Shown here: positions 1-5,073 of the stretch, one piece after another | Layout: every line of letters starts with the position of its first letter | Numbering within the stretch: the first letter of the stretch is position 1 | Assembly (NCBI GenBank): GCA_949346185.1 | Contig: CASGVX010000131.1 | Location: 1-6,270, forward strand | DNA length: 6,270 nucleotides | Direction: 5' to 3' | DNA from: an uncultured Lachnospiraceae bacterium | GTDB taxonomy: Bacteria; Bacillota; Clostridia; Lachnospirales; Lachnospiraceae | Position numbers and translations under genes: made by a program | The notes under the pieces: model-generated | Told to the model about the DNA's origin: nothing | Databases searched by the model: none | The model's input: only the letters and a program-made list of their open reading frames with translations

Positions 1-1003
1 TTACAGAAAGCGCAGACATATCCACCGAAAAGCCGTCAATCAAAAATGCAAGGGCAATCAGAATGCCGCCGCCCACCACGAAGGGAAGCATATGGGATAC
101 CCCGTTCATCAACTGGGTGTAAATCTGATGGCCAATTCCTCCGCTAGTCTTCCCTGCCTGCTGACTTGCCGGCGCATTCGCAGCATGATAGATCGGAACA
201 TCCCCCGACAGTGCCCGACTAATTAATCCTTCCGCCTTATTGATTCCGTCAGAGACCTGGCACTCAATCACCCTCTTGCCATCAAAACGATCCATGGGTA
301 CCTGAGCATCCGCCGCCACGATAATGCAATCCGCTTCCTGAATCTCCTTTGCCGTAATTACATTTTTTGCACCGCCAGAACCTCTGGTCTCAATCTTGAT
401 ATTCACCCCCGCTGCCCTGGCCGCCTTCTCCAAGCCTTCCGCCGCCATATAGGTATGGGCAATTCCCGTGGGACAGGAAGTGACCGCCAGAATATTGGCT
501 CCGCCTCCAGTCTTAGTATTCTCCAGCCTCTCATCAATGTCCGGCTTCTCGTCATCCGCCCTGTCAATGATGGACAGAAACTCCTCCACTGATTTTGCCT
601 CCCGCAGGGAACGGGAAAAATCCTCATCCATCATCAGCACAGACAACTTGCTAAGCACATCCAGATGGACATTATCCTCCGTGTTAGGCGCGGCAATCAG
701 GAACATTAGCGTCACCGGCTCCCCATCCAAGGAATCAAAATCCACCCCATCCTTGACCACCATGGCCGCAAGCCCCGGCCGATCCACCGCATCACATTTT
801 CCATGGGGGATAGCAATGCCCTCCCCGATTCCGGTGGTACTTTCTTCCTCCCTAAGATAAACCTGCTTTCGATAGGCTTCCAAATCACGAATTTTTCCGC
901 TCCGATCCATCAGTTCCACTATCTGATCCAGCGCCTCGCTTTTCGTCTTTGGCGCCCCGTCCAGCAGAACGCTTCTTTTGTCCAATAAATCAGTGATTCT
1001 CAT
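1..1003 (-). CDS. fruA: PTS fructose transporter EIIABC (partial, C-terminus beyond window)
   Basis: Membrane permease of the phosphotransferase system that imports fructose and delivers fructose 1-phosphate to the cytoplasm. The first 334 residues are visible and the frame is still open at position 1. Domain order is IIA (about 5-147) with phospho-His67 in the motif GIAIPHGK, then IIB (about 168-265) with phospho-Cys177 in CPTGIAHTYMAAE, then the beginning of IIC (from about 288), with the first membrane segment in VVGGGILIALAFLID. There is no HPr domain, so this is the Firmicutes IIA-IIB-IIC layout. The chosen ATG has a strong AGGAGG site 9 nt upstream. It follows fruK by 120 nt on the same strand without a convincing terminator, so the two are probably one operon. 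Domain identity is certain. Fructose specificity rests on family resemblance and the fruK neighbour. Most of IIC is missing from the window. Confidence 0.95.
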   Translation of the reverse strand, partial: MRITDLLDKRSVLLDGAPKTKSEALDQIVELMDRSGKIRDLEAYRKQVYLREEESTTGIGEGIAIPHGKCDAVDRPGLAAMVVKDGVDFDSLDGEPVTLMFLIAAPNTEDNVHLDVLSKLSVLMMDEDFSRSLREAKSVEEFLSIIDRADDEKPDIDERLENTKTGGGANILAVTSCPTGIAHTYMAAEGLEKAARAAGVNIKIETRGSGGAKNVITAKEIQEADCIIVAADAQVPMDRFDGKRVIECQVSDGINKAEGLISRALSGDVPIYHAANAPASQQAGKTSGGIGHQIYTQLMNGVSHMLPFVVGGGILIALAFLIDGFSVDMSALSV

Positions 1004-1028
1004 AGGCTCTCTCCTCCTTTTATATCAG

Positions 1029-1043
1029 TGCAGGGATACTGCA
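1029..1043 (-). other. Short hairpin upstream of the fruA ribosome binding site
   Basis: TGCAG and CTGCA are separated by 5 nt, giving a small stem that ends about 10 nt upstream of the fruA Shine-Dalgarno sequence. There is no T-run, so it is not a terminator. It may only be a chance structure in the spacer. Confidence 0.3.
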
Positions 1044-1069
1044 TCCAACAATCAATGCTCTCTCTGTAA

Positions 1070-1108
1070 CTATTCACTATCCCACGGGGGATAAAGGGCT
1101 GTGAATAG
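1070..1108 (-). other. fruK-fruA intercistronic compound hairpin
   Basis: Read on the transcribed strand, an outer 8-bp perfect stem (CTATTCAC / GTGAATAG) encloses an inner 6-bp perfect stem (TATCCC / GGGATA) with a CCGT loop. The 3' arms are contiguous and the 5' arms are separated by a 7-nt bulge (AGCCCTT). No U-tract follows, so an intrinsic terminator is unlikely. The position between the kinase stop and the permease start suggests an mRNA processing or stabilising element that could set the FruK:FruA ratio. That role is inference. Confidence 0.55.
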
Positions 1109-1123
1109 CAACCTCTCTCTCCC

Positions 1124-2044
1124 CTACTGCAATTCCCGGATTTCTGTGATGCTCCGCTCCGCTTCAATCTCTTCTTTGGTCGCCAGCATCTCTGAACAGG
1201 CACTGGCTCCTCCGGAGGCAAGCCCCATGCGAAATGCTTCCTGATAGTTCCTCTCTTTCATCCATCCCGCAAGAAATCCTGCCACCATGGAATCACCGGC
1301 TCCTACCGTATTCTTCACTTCTCTCTTGGATGCTTCCCCTGCAAGAACCTCTCCGCTCTCTGCCAGAAGCACCGCACCCTTTCCTCCCATGGAAACCAGC
1401 ACGTTTCGCGCCCCCCGCTCTTGAAGCTTTCTTGCGTAAGGTATCACATCTTCCCATTCAGAAAGTTTCACATCAAAAATCTCTCCCAGCTCATGGTGAT
1501 TGGGTTTGATGACAAATGGATGATATGGCAATACATTCAACAGCAAATCCTTGGTGGCATCCACCGCTATCGTAATGCCTTTATCCGCCAGACGCTTCAT
1601 GATCTGCTGGTAAATATCATCCGGCATGGTAGCCGGAATGCTGCCTGCCAGCACAAGCACGTCATCAGAAGTCAGGGCATCCAGCCTCCCCATCAATTCC
1701 TGTACCTGCTCGTCGCCGATATCCGGCCCCTGTCCATTGATTTCCGTTCCATCAATACTTTTTAATTTCAAATTAATACGAGAATTTCCATGACTTAATT
1801 TGATAAAATTTGACTGAATCCCTTCCTCCTCTACCTCTCGCACAATCTCTTGCCCAGTAAAGCCCGCCACAAATCCCAAGGCTGTATTGGCAATCCCCAG
1901 ATTACTCAGCACAATTGATACATTAATCCCCTTGCCTCCCGGCAGCATCAATTCGCTGGAAGTCCTGTTGGTCATTCCCAGTTGAAAATCCTCCACCGAC
2001 ACGATATAATCAAGAGAAGGATTAAACGTAACTGTATAAACCAT
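1124..2044 (-). CDS. fruK: 1-phosphofructokinase
   Basis: Cytoplasmic PfkB/ribokinase-family sugar kinase that phosphorylates fructose 1-phosphate with ATP to fructose 1,6-bisphosphate, the step after FruA import. The 306-aa length is typical. The N-terminus MVYTVTFNPSLDY is characteristic of 1-phosphofructokinases and tagatose-6-phosphate kinases. The first PfkB signature, LPGGKGINVSIVLSNLG, lies at about 34-50. The second, NTVGAGDSMVAGFLAGW, lies at about 245-261, with the anion-hole GAGD and the likely catalytic base Asp251. An in-frame ATG exists further upstream, but it would place the promoter inside the coding region. The ATG chosen has AAAGGAG 6 nt upstream and begins exactly at the conserved N-terminus. 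It is first in a fruK-fruA operon. Tagatose-6-phosphate kinase is the main alternative, made unlikely by the adjacent fructose PTS. Confidence 0.95.
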   Translation of the reverse strand: MVYTVTFNPSLDYIVSVEDFQLGMTNRTSSELMLPGGKGINVSIVLSNLGIANTALGFVAGFTGQEIVREVEEEGIQSNFIKLSHGNSRINLKLKSIDGTEINGQGPDIGDEQVQELMGRLDALTSDDVLVLAGSIPATMPDDIYQQIMKRLADKGITIAVDATKDLLLNVLPYHPFVIKPNHHELGEIFDVKLSEWEDVIPYARKLQERGARNVLVSMGGKGAVLLAESGEVLAGEASKREVKNTVGAGDSMVAGFLAGWMKERNYQEAFRMGLASGGASACSEMLATKEEIEAERSITEIRELQ

Positions 2045-2058
2045 ATGCTCTCCTTTCT

Positions 2059-2074
2059 GCCGTCCGCAGACAGC
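2059..2074 (-). other. Hairpin in fruK leader, just before the ribosome binding site
   Basis: On the mRNA strand GCTGTC and GACGGC pair (six pairs, one G-U) around a TGCG tetraloop. The stem ends about 2-3 nt before the AAAGGAG Shine-Dalgarno of fruK. It could modulate initiation, or it may simply isolate the RBS. No anti-SD pairing was seen. Confidence 0.35.
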
Positions 2075-2144
2075 GCCACTGACAAGTGATTTCTCTCGTC
2101 CCTGCTTATGTGAGAACGACGATGTATTTCTCTTTGATAAATGC

Positions 2145-2173
2145 ATTATATACCCATAATCATTCAAATTCAA
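2145..2173 (-). promoter_or_regulatory. Predicted sigma-A promoter of fruK-fruA
   Basis: On the minus strand a -35 TTGAAT (2168-2173) is followed by a 17-bp spacer and a perfect -10 TATAAT (2145-2150). Transcription would start near 2138, giving a leader of roughly 94 nt before the fruK ATG. This is the best promoter match in the window. Confidence 0.75.
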
Positions 2174-2178
2174 TCAAA
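2159..2178 (-). repeat. 10-bp tandem direct repeat over the fruK -35 region
   Basis: On the minus strand TTTGATTGAA is directly followed by TTTGAATGAT, with 8 of 10 positions identical. The period is one helical turn and the repeat covers the -35 hexamer. Direct repeats of this kind are plausible operators for DeoR-family repressors such as FruR. No regulator gene is present locally, so the assignment is inference, and an AT-rich coincidence is possible. Confidence 0.4.
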
Positions 2179-2203
2179 CTAATTCACAAATCGTCATTTC
2201 TTT

Positions 2204-2224
2204 TTTTGTGCAGATTGCACAAAA
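2204..2224. promoter_or_regulatory. Perfect 9-bp-arm palindrome upstream of the fruK promoter
   Basis: Arms TTTTGTGCA and TGCACAAAA are separated by GAT. The centre is about 76 bp upstream of the predicted fruK start site and downstream of the hairpin that closes the preceding gene. Neither strand has a T-run following the stem in the correct orientation, so it does not look like a terminator. The symmetry suits a dimeric DNA-binding protein. The cognate factor is not recognised; the arms do not match the FNR, Rex or cre consensus sequences I know. Confidence 0.5.
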
Positions 2225-2261
2225 GCACCAAGCCACAGGCATATATGAATAGAACAAGAGA

Positions 2262-2304
2262 GGGCTGCAAACATAAAATCATAGGATTTGTATGTTTACA
2301 GCCC
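2262..2304 (-). terminator. Long hairpin, probable terminator of the BFD-type gene
   Basis: The outer stem has 14 pairs (GGGCTGTAAACATA with TATGTTTGCAGCCC, one U-G). An inner 5-bp stem (AAATC/GATTT) closes a 4-nt loop, with a single bulged nucleotide between the stems. It starts about 9 nt after the stop codon of the 62-aa gene. The downstream tract on the minus strand (TCTCTTGTTCT) is T-rich but interrupted, so termination may be incomplete. Confidence 0.65.
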
Positions 2305-2313
2305 CACAAGTCA

Positions 2314-2502
2314 TCATTTTTGCCGTTCTTCCACAAACTGGTCAACCAAGCGCCGCACATTTTCAAGACAGCCGCCACACACAGTACCTGCCCCGGTTGC
2401 CGCCTGCACTTCCTCCAGCGTGTCAGCCCCTTCCTCCACTGCCTTCTTAATCATACCATTTGTGACATTCTGGCAATAGCAAACCACTTTATCTAAATCC
2501 AT
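2314..2502 (-). CDS. BFD-like [2Fe-2S]-binding protein
   Basis: Small cytoplasmic protein (62 aa) of the bacterioferritin-associated-ferredoxin-like (Fer2_BFD) fold. All four ligand cysteines are present: Cys8 and Cys10 (CYC) and Cys42 and Cys45 (CGGC), spaced C-x-C-x31-C-x2-C as in the family, with the helical segment VEEGADTLEEVQAATGAG between them. This predicts one [2Fe-2S] cluster. In Clostridia such domains occur alone or joined to flavin-dependent oxidoreductases, and the partner here is unknown. ATG at 2502 is preferred because AAGGAG lies 6 nt upstream; the in-frame GTG just before it would be only 3 nt from that site. The gene lies 99 nt after the PAS-like gene with no clear terminator between, so cotranscription is possible. 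Iron release from bacterioferritin is one role of the family but is not supported here by a bfr neighbour. Confidence 0.85.
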   Translation of the reverse strand: MDLDKVVCYCQNVTNGMIKKAVEEGADTLEEVQAATGAGTVCGGCLENVRRLVDQFVEERQK

Positions 2503-2601
2503 CACATGCTCCTTTCAATCATAGCATGTGCATTCGCCACTTTTTTATGCACGCAGCTGTATATGGGTAAAAATCATTTTCCAGTCGAAAGACTTCATAC
2601 C

Positions 2602-3063
2602 CTACTTCCGCTGCCCGTATTCATTCACAGAAACCTTATCCAAAATGCGGTTCAGGCAGATTTGCATCACATCCCCCATCTCATTCTCTATCTTAATCAC
2701 ATGGACAGATACCCAGTGGTATTCTCCCTTCCTGTCCTTCTGATACAGTTCCGCATATACTTCATTCTTTCCATTCCCATAATTACGCAATAAATTCTCT
2801 CGGGAAAAGCATCGCAGAAATAGTTTTTGATAATTGGAATGGATATTCTGCACCCCATCTTCTATCATATCATCATAGCAGCCTGAAAATGCAAGGTCGC
2901 TATACAAAAACCCCTCATCTCGCACCATGGTAAAAGTATTTTTTGTCAAATTAGCCAAGATAATCATGGGATATACCTGCATCACTGCATTGACAATTCC
3001 CATCATCTCTTTCATGGAAATGCTACTTTCTTCTCTCAATCTCCTGCTGATTTCATCGAACAT
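2602..3063 (-). CDS. Stand-alone PAS-like sensor domain protein
   Basis: Predicted 153-aa cytoplasmic protein with no signal peptide or membrane segment. Residues about 18-145 resemble the PAS-type input domain found at the start of many Lachnospiraceae signalling proteins. Recognisable parts are VNAVMQVYPMIILANLTKNT near 24-43, an acidic DDMIEDG near 64-70, a stretch FSRENLLRNYGNGKN near 86-100, and the strand-rich GEYHWVSVHVIKIENE near 113-128. In those proteins the domain leads into a GGDEF, kinase or similar output. Here the reading frame stops about 10 residues after the domain and no effector follows. The start is the ATG at 3063, preceded 5 nt upstream by a perfect GGAGGTGA. Longer in-frame starts run through non-coding sequence that includes the Shine-Dalgarno and a TATAAT. 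Ligand and output are unknown. It may be a genuine single-domain sensor or a truncated remnant. Confidence 0.7.
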   Translation of the reverse strand: MFDEISRRLREESSISMKEMMGIVNAVMQVYPMIILANLTKNTFTMVRDEGFLYSDLAFSGCYDDMIEDGVQNIHSNYQKLFLRCFSRENLLRNYGNGKNEVYAELYQKDRKGEYHWVSVHVIKIENEMGDVMQICLNRILDKVSVNEYGQRK

Positions 3064-3108
3064 ATCAATCACCTCCATAGATTCTTTTCTACAACTTCCT
3101 ACTTTTTT

Positions 3109-3114
3109 ATTATA
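3109..3114 (-). promoter_or_regulatory. Candidate -10 element for the PAS-like gene
   Basis: A perfect TATAAT on the minus strand lies 45 nt upstream of the ATG, in an A-rich stretch. No good -35 hexamer stands at 16-18 nt (the best sequence is TGGAAA) and there is no extended TGn motif. It is therefore a weak promoter call. Confidence 0.4.
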
Positions 3115-3181
3115 ACCTTTTTTCTCCTTTTTTTCCATAGAAATTGAGAACAAAGAATTTTGCTCTGGGAGATTCTCCGCC

Positions 3182-3222
3182 TCCGGCGGAATGCTGCAAG
3201 CAGCATATTTCAATCCGCCGGA
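3182..3222. repeat. Compound inverted repeat with cruciform-like symmetry
   Basis: Outer perfect 9-bp arms (TCCGGCGGA / TCCGCCGGA) enclose an inner 7-bp hairpin (ATGCTGC-AA-GCAGCAT) plus a 7-nt one-sided bulge. A further TCCGCC at 3176-3181 can pair with the neighbouring GGCGGA instead, giving a competing hairpin. There is no T-run on either strand. The remnant regulator frame terminates inside it (stop at 3210-3212). It could be a small non-autonomous repeat element, or the structured remains of the regulator's 3' region. Copies elsewhere cannot be checked here. Confidence 0.55.
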
Positions 3223-3596
3223 ATGCATCTTCGTTCCATTTCAACCAGCACTAAAAGCACCCTCTCGCCACATGCTCCGGAAACTCCCGCATAGAGAATC
3301 TTCACCTTCTGATGATGTATCACCGCATACTTTAACAATGCAAACCTCTCACCATCACGCTTTCCTCCCCCCATCTTGAAAAATCCACCTCCAGCCAGTG
3401 ATCTGACAGAATATGAAAGAATCCCGCCATTCCTTCCTGTTTCCGCATATATGGGAATGCCCGCCTCGCTCAGGGCATCCACATCCCGATAAATCGTCCT
3501 GACGGAGACTTCGAACCTTTCTGCCAGCTACGGCGCTGTGGCATGGCCATGATCCAGAAGATAATATACGATTTTAAAAAGCCTACTCTCTTGCAT
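3210..3596 (-). pseudogene. Decayed YafY/WYL-family transcriptional regulator
   Basis: The N-terminus MQESRLFKIVYYLLDHGH followed by LAERFEVSVRTIYRDVDALS and AGIPIYAETGRNGG is the HTH_11 DNA-binding part of YafY-type WYL regulators (usually about 300 aa). Codon 23 (3528-3530) is an in-frame TAG where relatives usually have Glu (GAG), inside the HTH. After NGGI the normal linker is missing. A family-like stretch DHWLEVDFSRWG is readable only in another frame (near 3370-3405). The original frame then resumes with RFALLKYAVIHHQKV, similar to the beginning of a WYL domain, and ends at 3210 inside a compound inverted repeat. The start is intact, with GGAGG 7 nt before the ATG. An amber codon, an apparent internal deletion, frame shifts and a missing C-terminus together indicate a pseudogene. 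It is divergent from the small + strand gene. The HTH identification is firm and the WYL remnant less so. Confidence 0.8.
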
Positions 3597-3652
3597 TGCA
3601 TTTCCTCCCTTGAAACAAATCCCTGAATAAAAATCCCTCCCCGGGGCACACT

Positions 3653-3663
3653 CTATGACATAG
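3653..3663. promoter_or_regulatory. Small palindrome in the divergent intergenic region
   Basis: CTATG-A-CATAG, an 11-bp palindrome, lies in the ~100-bp gap between the divergent regulator remnant (start 3596) and the + strand small gene (start 3696). It is about 33 bp upstream of the latter. A CCCCGGGG palindrome is adjacent at 3639-3646. Autoregulated divergent regulators often bind here, so it may be the old operator. No clear sigma-A promoter was found on either strand in this gap. Confidence 0.3.
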
Positions 3664-3695
3664 CAAAAAATCATCAACAGAAAGGATGCAATATC

Positions 3696-3863
3696 ATGAA
3701 AGAAATCACGCGCAGCAGTAATTGCCACAGATCAGGAGCAAAGCAGGAAGCCCCCCAGGGCGTGCAGGGAGCCTCTGACAGTTCTGATCAGGATTCCTCC
3801 CGGAGCAAATACGTGAACGAGACGGACCGCAGAGAGCGCCAGAATGGTCCTGGCGGCAACTGA
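3696..3863 (+). CDS. Small hydrophilic protein, unknown function
   Basis: A 55-aa protein I cannot assign to a named family. The ATG has AAAGGA 9 nt upstream, and a very strong intrinsic terminator begins 27 nt after the TGA. Both support a real transcribed gene. It lacks membrane segments and a signal peptide and is rich in Ser, Gln, Gly, Asp, Arg and Asn, so it is probably disordered. It has one Cys (position 10). The C-terminus YVNETDRRERQNGPGGN is the most distinctive part: charged Arg/Glu residues followed by a Gly-Pro-Gly-Gly ending. I have an uncertain impression of similar endings in short Lachnospiraceae proteins but cannot name a family. It is the only rightward gene in the window, divergent from the broken YafY/WYL regulator and convergent with ddh. 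A leader or fragment of a larger lost gene is the alternative. Confidence 0.6.
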   Translation: MKEITRSSNCHRSGAKQEAPQGVQGASDSSDQDSSRSKYVNETDRRERQNGPGGN

Positions 3864-3889
3864 TTGCCGCAGTTCTCCGGAAAAAGACA

Positions 3890-3925
3890 GATACCCCGCA
3901 ACGGATTGCGGGGTATCCTTTTATT
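3890..3925. terminator. Bidirectional intrinsic terminator between the small gene and ddh
   Basis: Perfect 12-bp stem (GATACCCCGCAA / TTGCGGGGTATC) with a CGGA loop. On the + strand it is followed by CTTTTATT, terminating the small gene. On the minus strand it is followed by TGTCTTTTTCC, which can terminate ddh, whose stop is about 80 nt before it. It separates two convergent transcripts. Confidence 0.92.
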
Positions 3926-3998
3926 CACGCAATATCTTCACAACGCCTTAGTACATATTTTCAGAGATAACATGTCCAAATACGGCAATCTTATCTTG

Positions 3999-4985
3999 TC
4001 AGAGCAGTTCTGCCCGCAGTTCCTCCCCACTCTTAGGGCTCAAATACGCTGGAGGAACATCAAGCACCGTCCTGCAGCCACTCTGACCCTCCCGAGCCAG
4101 ACGATCAGCCGCCCTGGCATAGGCAATCAGCACGCTGGAAGTAAATTCCGGATTGGAATCCAGCTTCAGCCGAAACTCTATCAGATGCCGATTCTCCCCC
4201 TCCTTTCCCGTCACCCCGCTGCGAAGCACAAATCCACCATGGGGAATGCCGCTATGGTTGGCCTGCAGTTCCTCCTCACTGATAAAATGCACCGTGGTAT
4301 CATAGTCTGCGAAATAATTAGGCATCGTCTTAATTTCTTCCTCAATCTTTGCCTCGTCCGCCCCCTCTTCCAGCACTACGAAGCACTCCCTCGTGTGCTT
4401 TTCCCTAGTGGAAAACTCTGGATTCTTCCCAGAGCGCACGGCCTCCAATGCACTCTCCACGGGAATGGTATACTGCTTTGCGTCCCTGACGCCCTCAATG
4501 CGGCGCAGGGCATCGGAATGCCCCTGGCTCACGCCCTTTCCCCAGAATGTATAATCCCTTCCCTCCGGCAGAAGGGCATTTCCAAACAGGCGGTTCAGAG
4601 AGAACATGCCCGGATCCCAGCCCACGGAAATGATGCCCACATGGGAATGCTCCTTTGCCGCCGCATCCACATTGGCATAATGCTCCGGAATCCTGGCATG
4701 GGTATCGAAACTGTCAACCACGTGGAAATATTTCACATACTCCGGGGTCTGTTCCGGCAAATCCGTGGCGCTGCCGCCACACAAAATCATCACGTCAATC
4801 TTATCCTTCCACTCTGGAGCATCTTCCACGCTGCACACTGCGGCATCCTCCGTAAGAATGGACACTGAAGCCGGATTCCTGCGGGTGAACACCGCCGCCA
4901 GCTCCATGTCTTCATTCTGCCGGATGGCGCACTCCACGCCCCGTCCCAGATTGCCGTATCCCAATATTCCAATCCTTATGCTCAT
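3999..4985 (-). CDS. ddh: meso-diaminopimelate D-dehydrogenase
   Basis: Cytoplasmic NADPH-dependent enzyme (EC 1.4.1.16) that reductively aminates the tetrahydrodipicolinate-derived 2-amino-6-oxopimelate directly to meso-diaminopimelate, bypassing the succinylase/acetylase branch. It supplies lysine and peptidoglycan precursor. At 328 aa it is close to the ~320-aa Corynebacterium enzyme. The N-terminal Rossmann motif is GILGYGNLG (Gly9, Gly11, Gly14). Family motifs follow in order: VDSFDTHARIPEH (about 90-102), SVGWDPGMFSLNR (about 120-132, with Asp124), FWGKGVSQGHSDALRR (147-162, with Trp148), His249 in PHGG, and LKLDSNPEFTSS (about 273-284). These correspond to the substrate-binding Asp, Trp, His and Asn positions known in the family. 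The start at 4985 begins at the Rossmann strand and has AGAGG 7 nt upstream. An upstream in-frame start would add 15 residues through a leader hairpin and is rejected. It has its own promoter and is terminated by the shared terminator near 3.9 kb. Confidence 0.95.
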   Translation of the reverse strand: MSIRIGILGYGNLGRGVECAIRQNEDMELAAVFTRRNPASVSILTEDAAVCSVEDAPEWKDKIDVMILCGGSATDLPEQTPEYVKYFHVVDSFDTHARIPEHYANVDAAAKEHSHVGIISVGWDPGMFSLNRLFGNALLPEGRDYTFWGKGVSQGHSDALRRIEGVRDAKQYTIPVESALEAVRSGKNPEFSTREKHTRECFVVLEEGADEAKIEEEIKTMPNYFADYDTTVHFISEEELQANHSGIPHGGFVLRSGVTGKEGENRHLIEFRLKLDSNPEFTSSVLIAYARAADRLAREGQSGCRTVLDVPPAYLSPKSGEELRAELL

Positions 4986-5002
4986 AGCCTGTCCTCTCTT
5001 TC

Positions 5003-5047
5003 TGGGCTGCCGATGACCCGACACGCTCAAATTGGCGTGTCAGCCCA
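5003..5047 (-). promoter_or_regulatory. Compound hairpin in the ddh 5' leader
   Basis: Within the ~80-nt leader of ddh, an outer 6-bp stem (TGGGCT / AGCCCA) is contiguous on its 5' side with an inner 7-bp perfect stem (GACACGC / GCGTGTC, 8-nt loop). The 3' side carries an 11-nt one-sided bulge (GGGTCATCGGC). Alternatively the inner stem extends to 9 pairs with a U-G. No U-run follows. It ends about 17 nt before the start codon, close to the ribosome binding site. It does not match the large lysine riboswitch. A protein-binding or translational control element is possible. Confidence 0.5.
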
Positions 5048-5073
5048 CTGGCAACAGCCACCTTTTTCCTTTC

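Noticed and set aside
468..860. + strand open frame within fruA
   Set aside because: Ser-rich shadow frame lying wholly opposite the well-conserved IIA/IIB domains.
2045..2173. N-terminal extension of fruK from an upstream ATG
   Set aside because: The extension would cover the predicted -10 and RBS region, is not family-like, and the internal ATG at 2044 has a good Shine-Dalgarno and the conserved N-terminus.
2291..2304. Partial cre-like sequence (TGTAAACATACAAA on the minus strand) for CcpA control of fruK
   Set aside because: At least three mismatches at conserved positions, including the central CG, and it is part of the terminator stem.
2184..2378. Minus-strand 64-codon frame across the BFD gene end and hairpin
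   Set aside because: It overlaps the BFD coding sequence in another frame, passes through the long hairpin and has no family resemblance.
2528..2552. Inverted repeat GTGCAT/ATGCAC between the PAS-like and BFD genes as a terminator
   Set aside because: Only six pairs with a 13-nt loop, and the T/A run is inside the loop rather than after the stem.
3064..3228. N-terminal extension of the PAS-like protein
   Set aside because: The extra codons run through the compound inverted repeat, an A-rich region with TATAAT, and the GGAGGTGA that serves the ATG at 3063.
3528..3530. TAG as a recoded sense codon (pyrrolysine or readthrough)
   Set aside because: The same gene has further lesions (missing linker, frame shifts, truncated WYL domain), so ordinary nonsense mutation is simpler.
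3864..4868. Long + strand open frame (334 codons) antisense to ddh
   Set aside because: It starts right behind the small gene, reads through the strong terminator and has no RBS. Its product is Leu/His/Arg/Pro-rich with no recognisable motif, while the opposite strand encodes a clear ddh.
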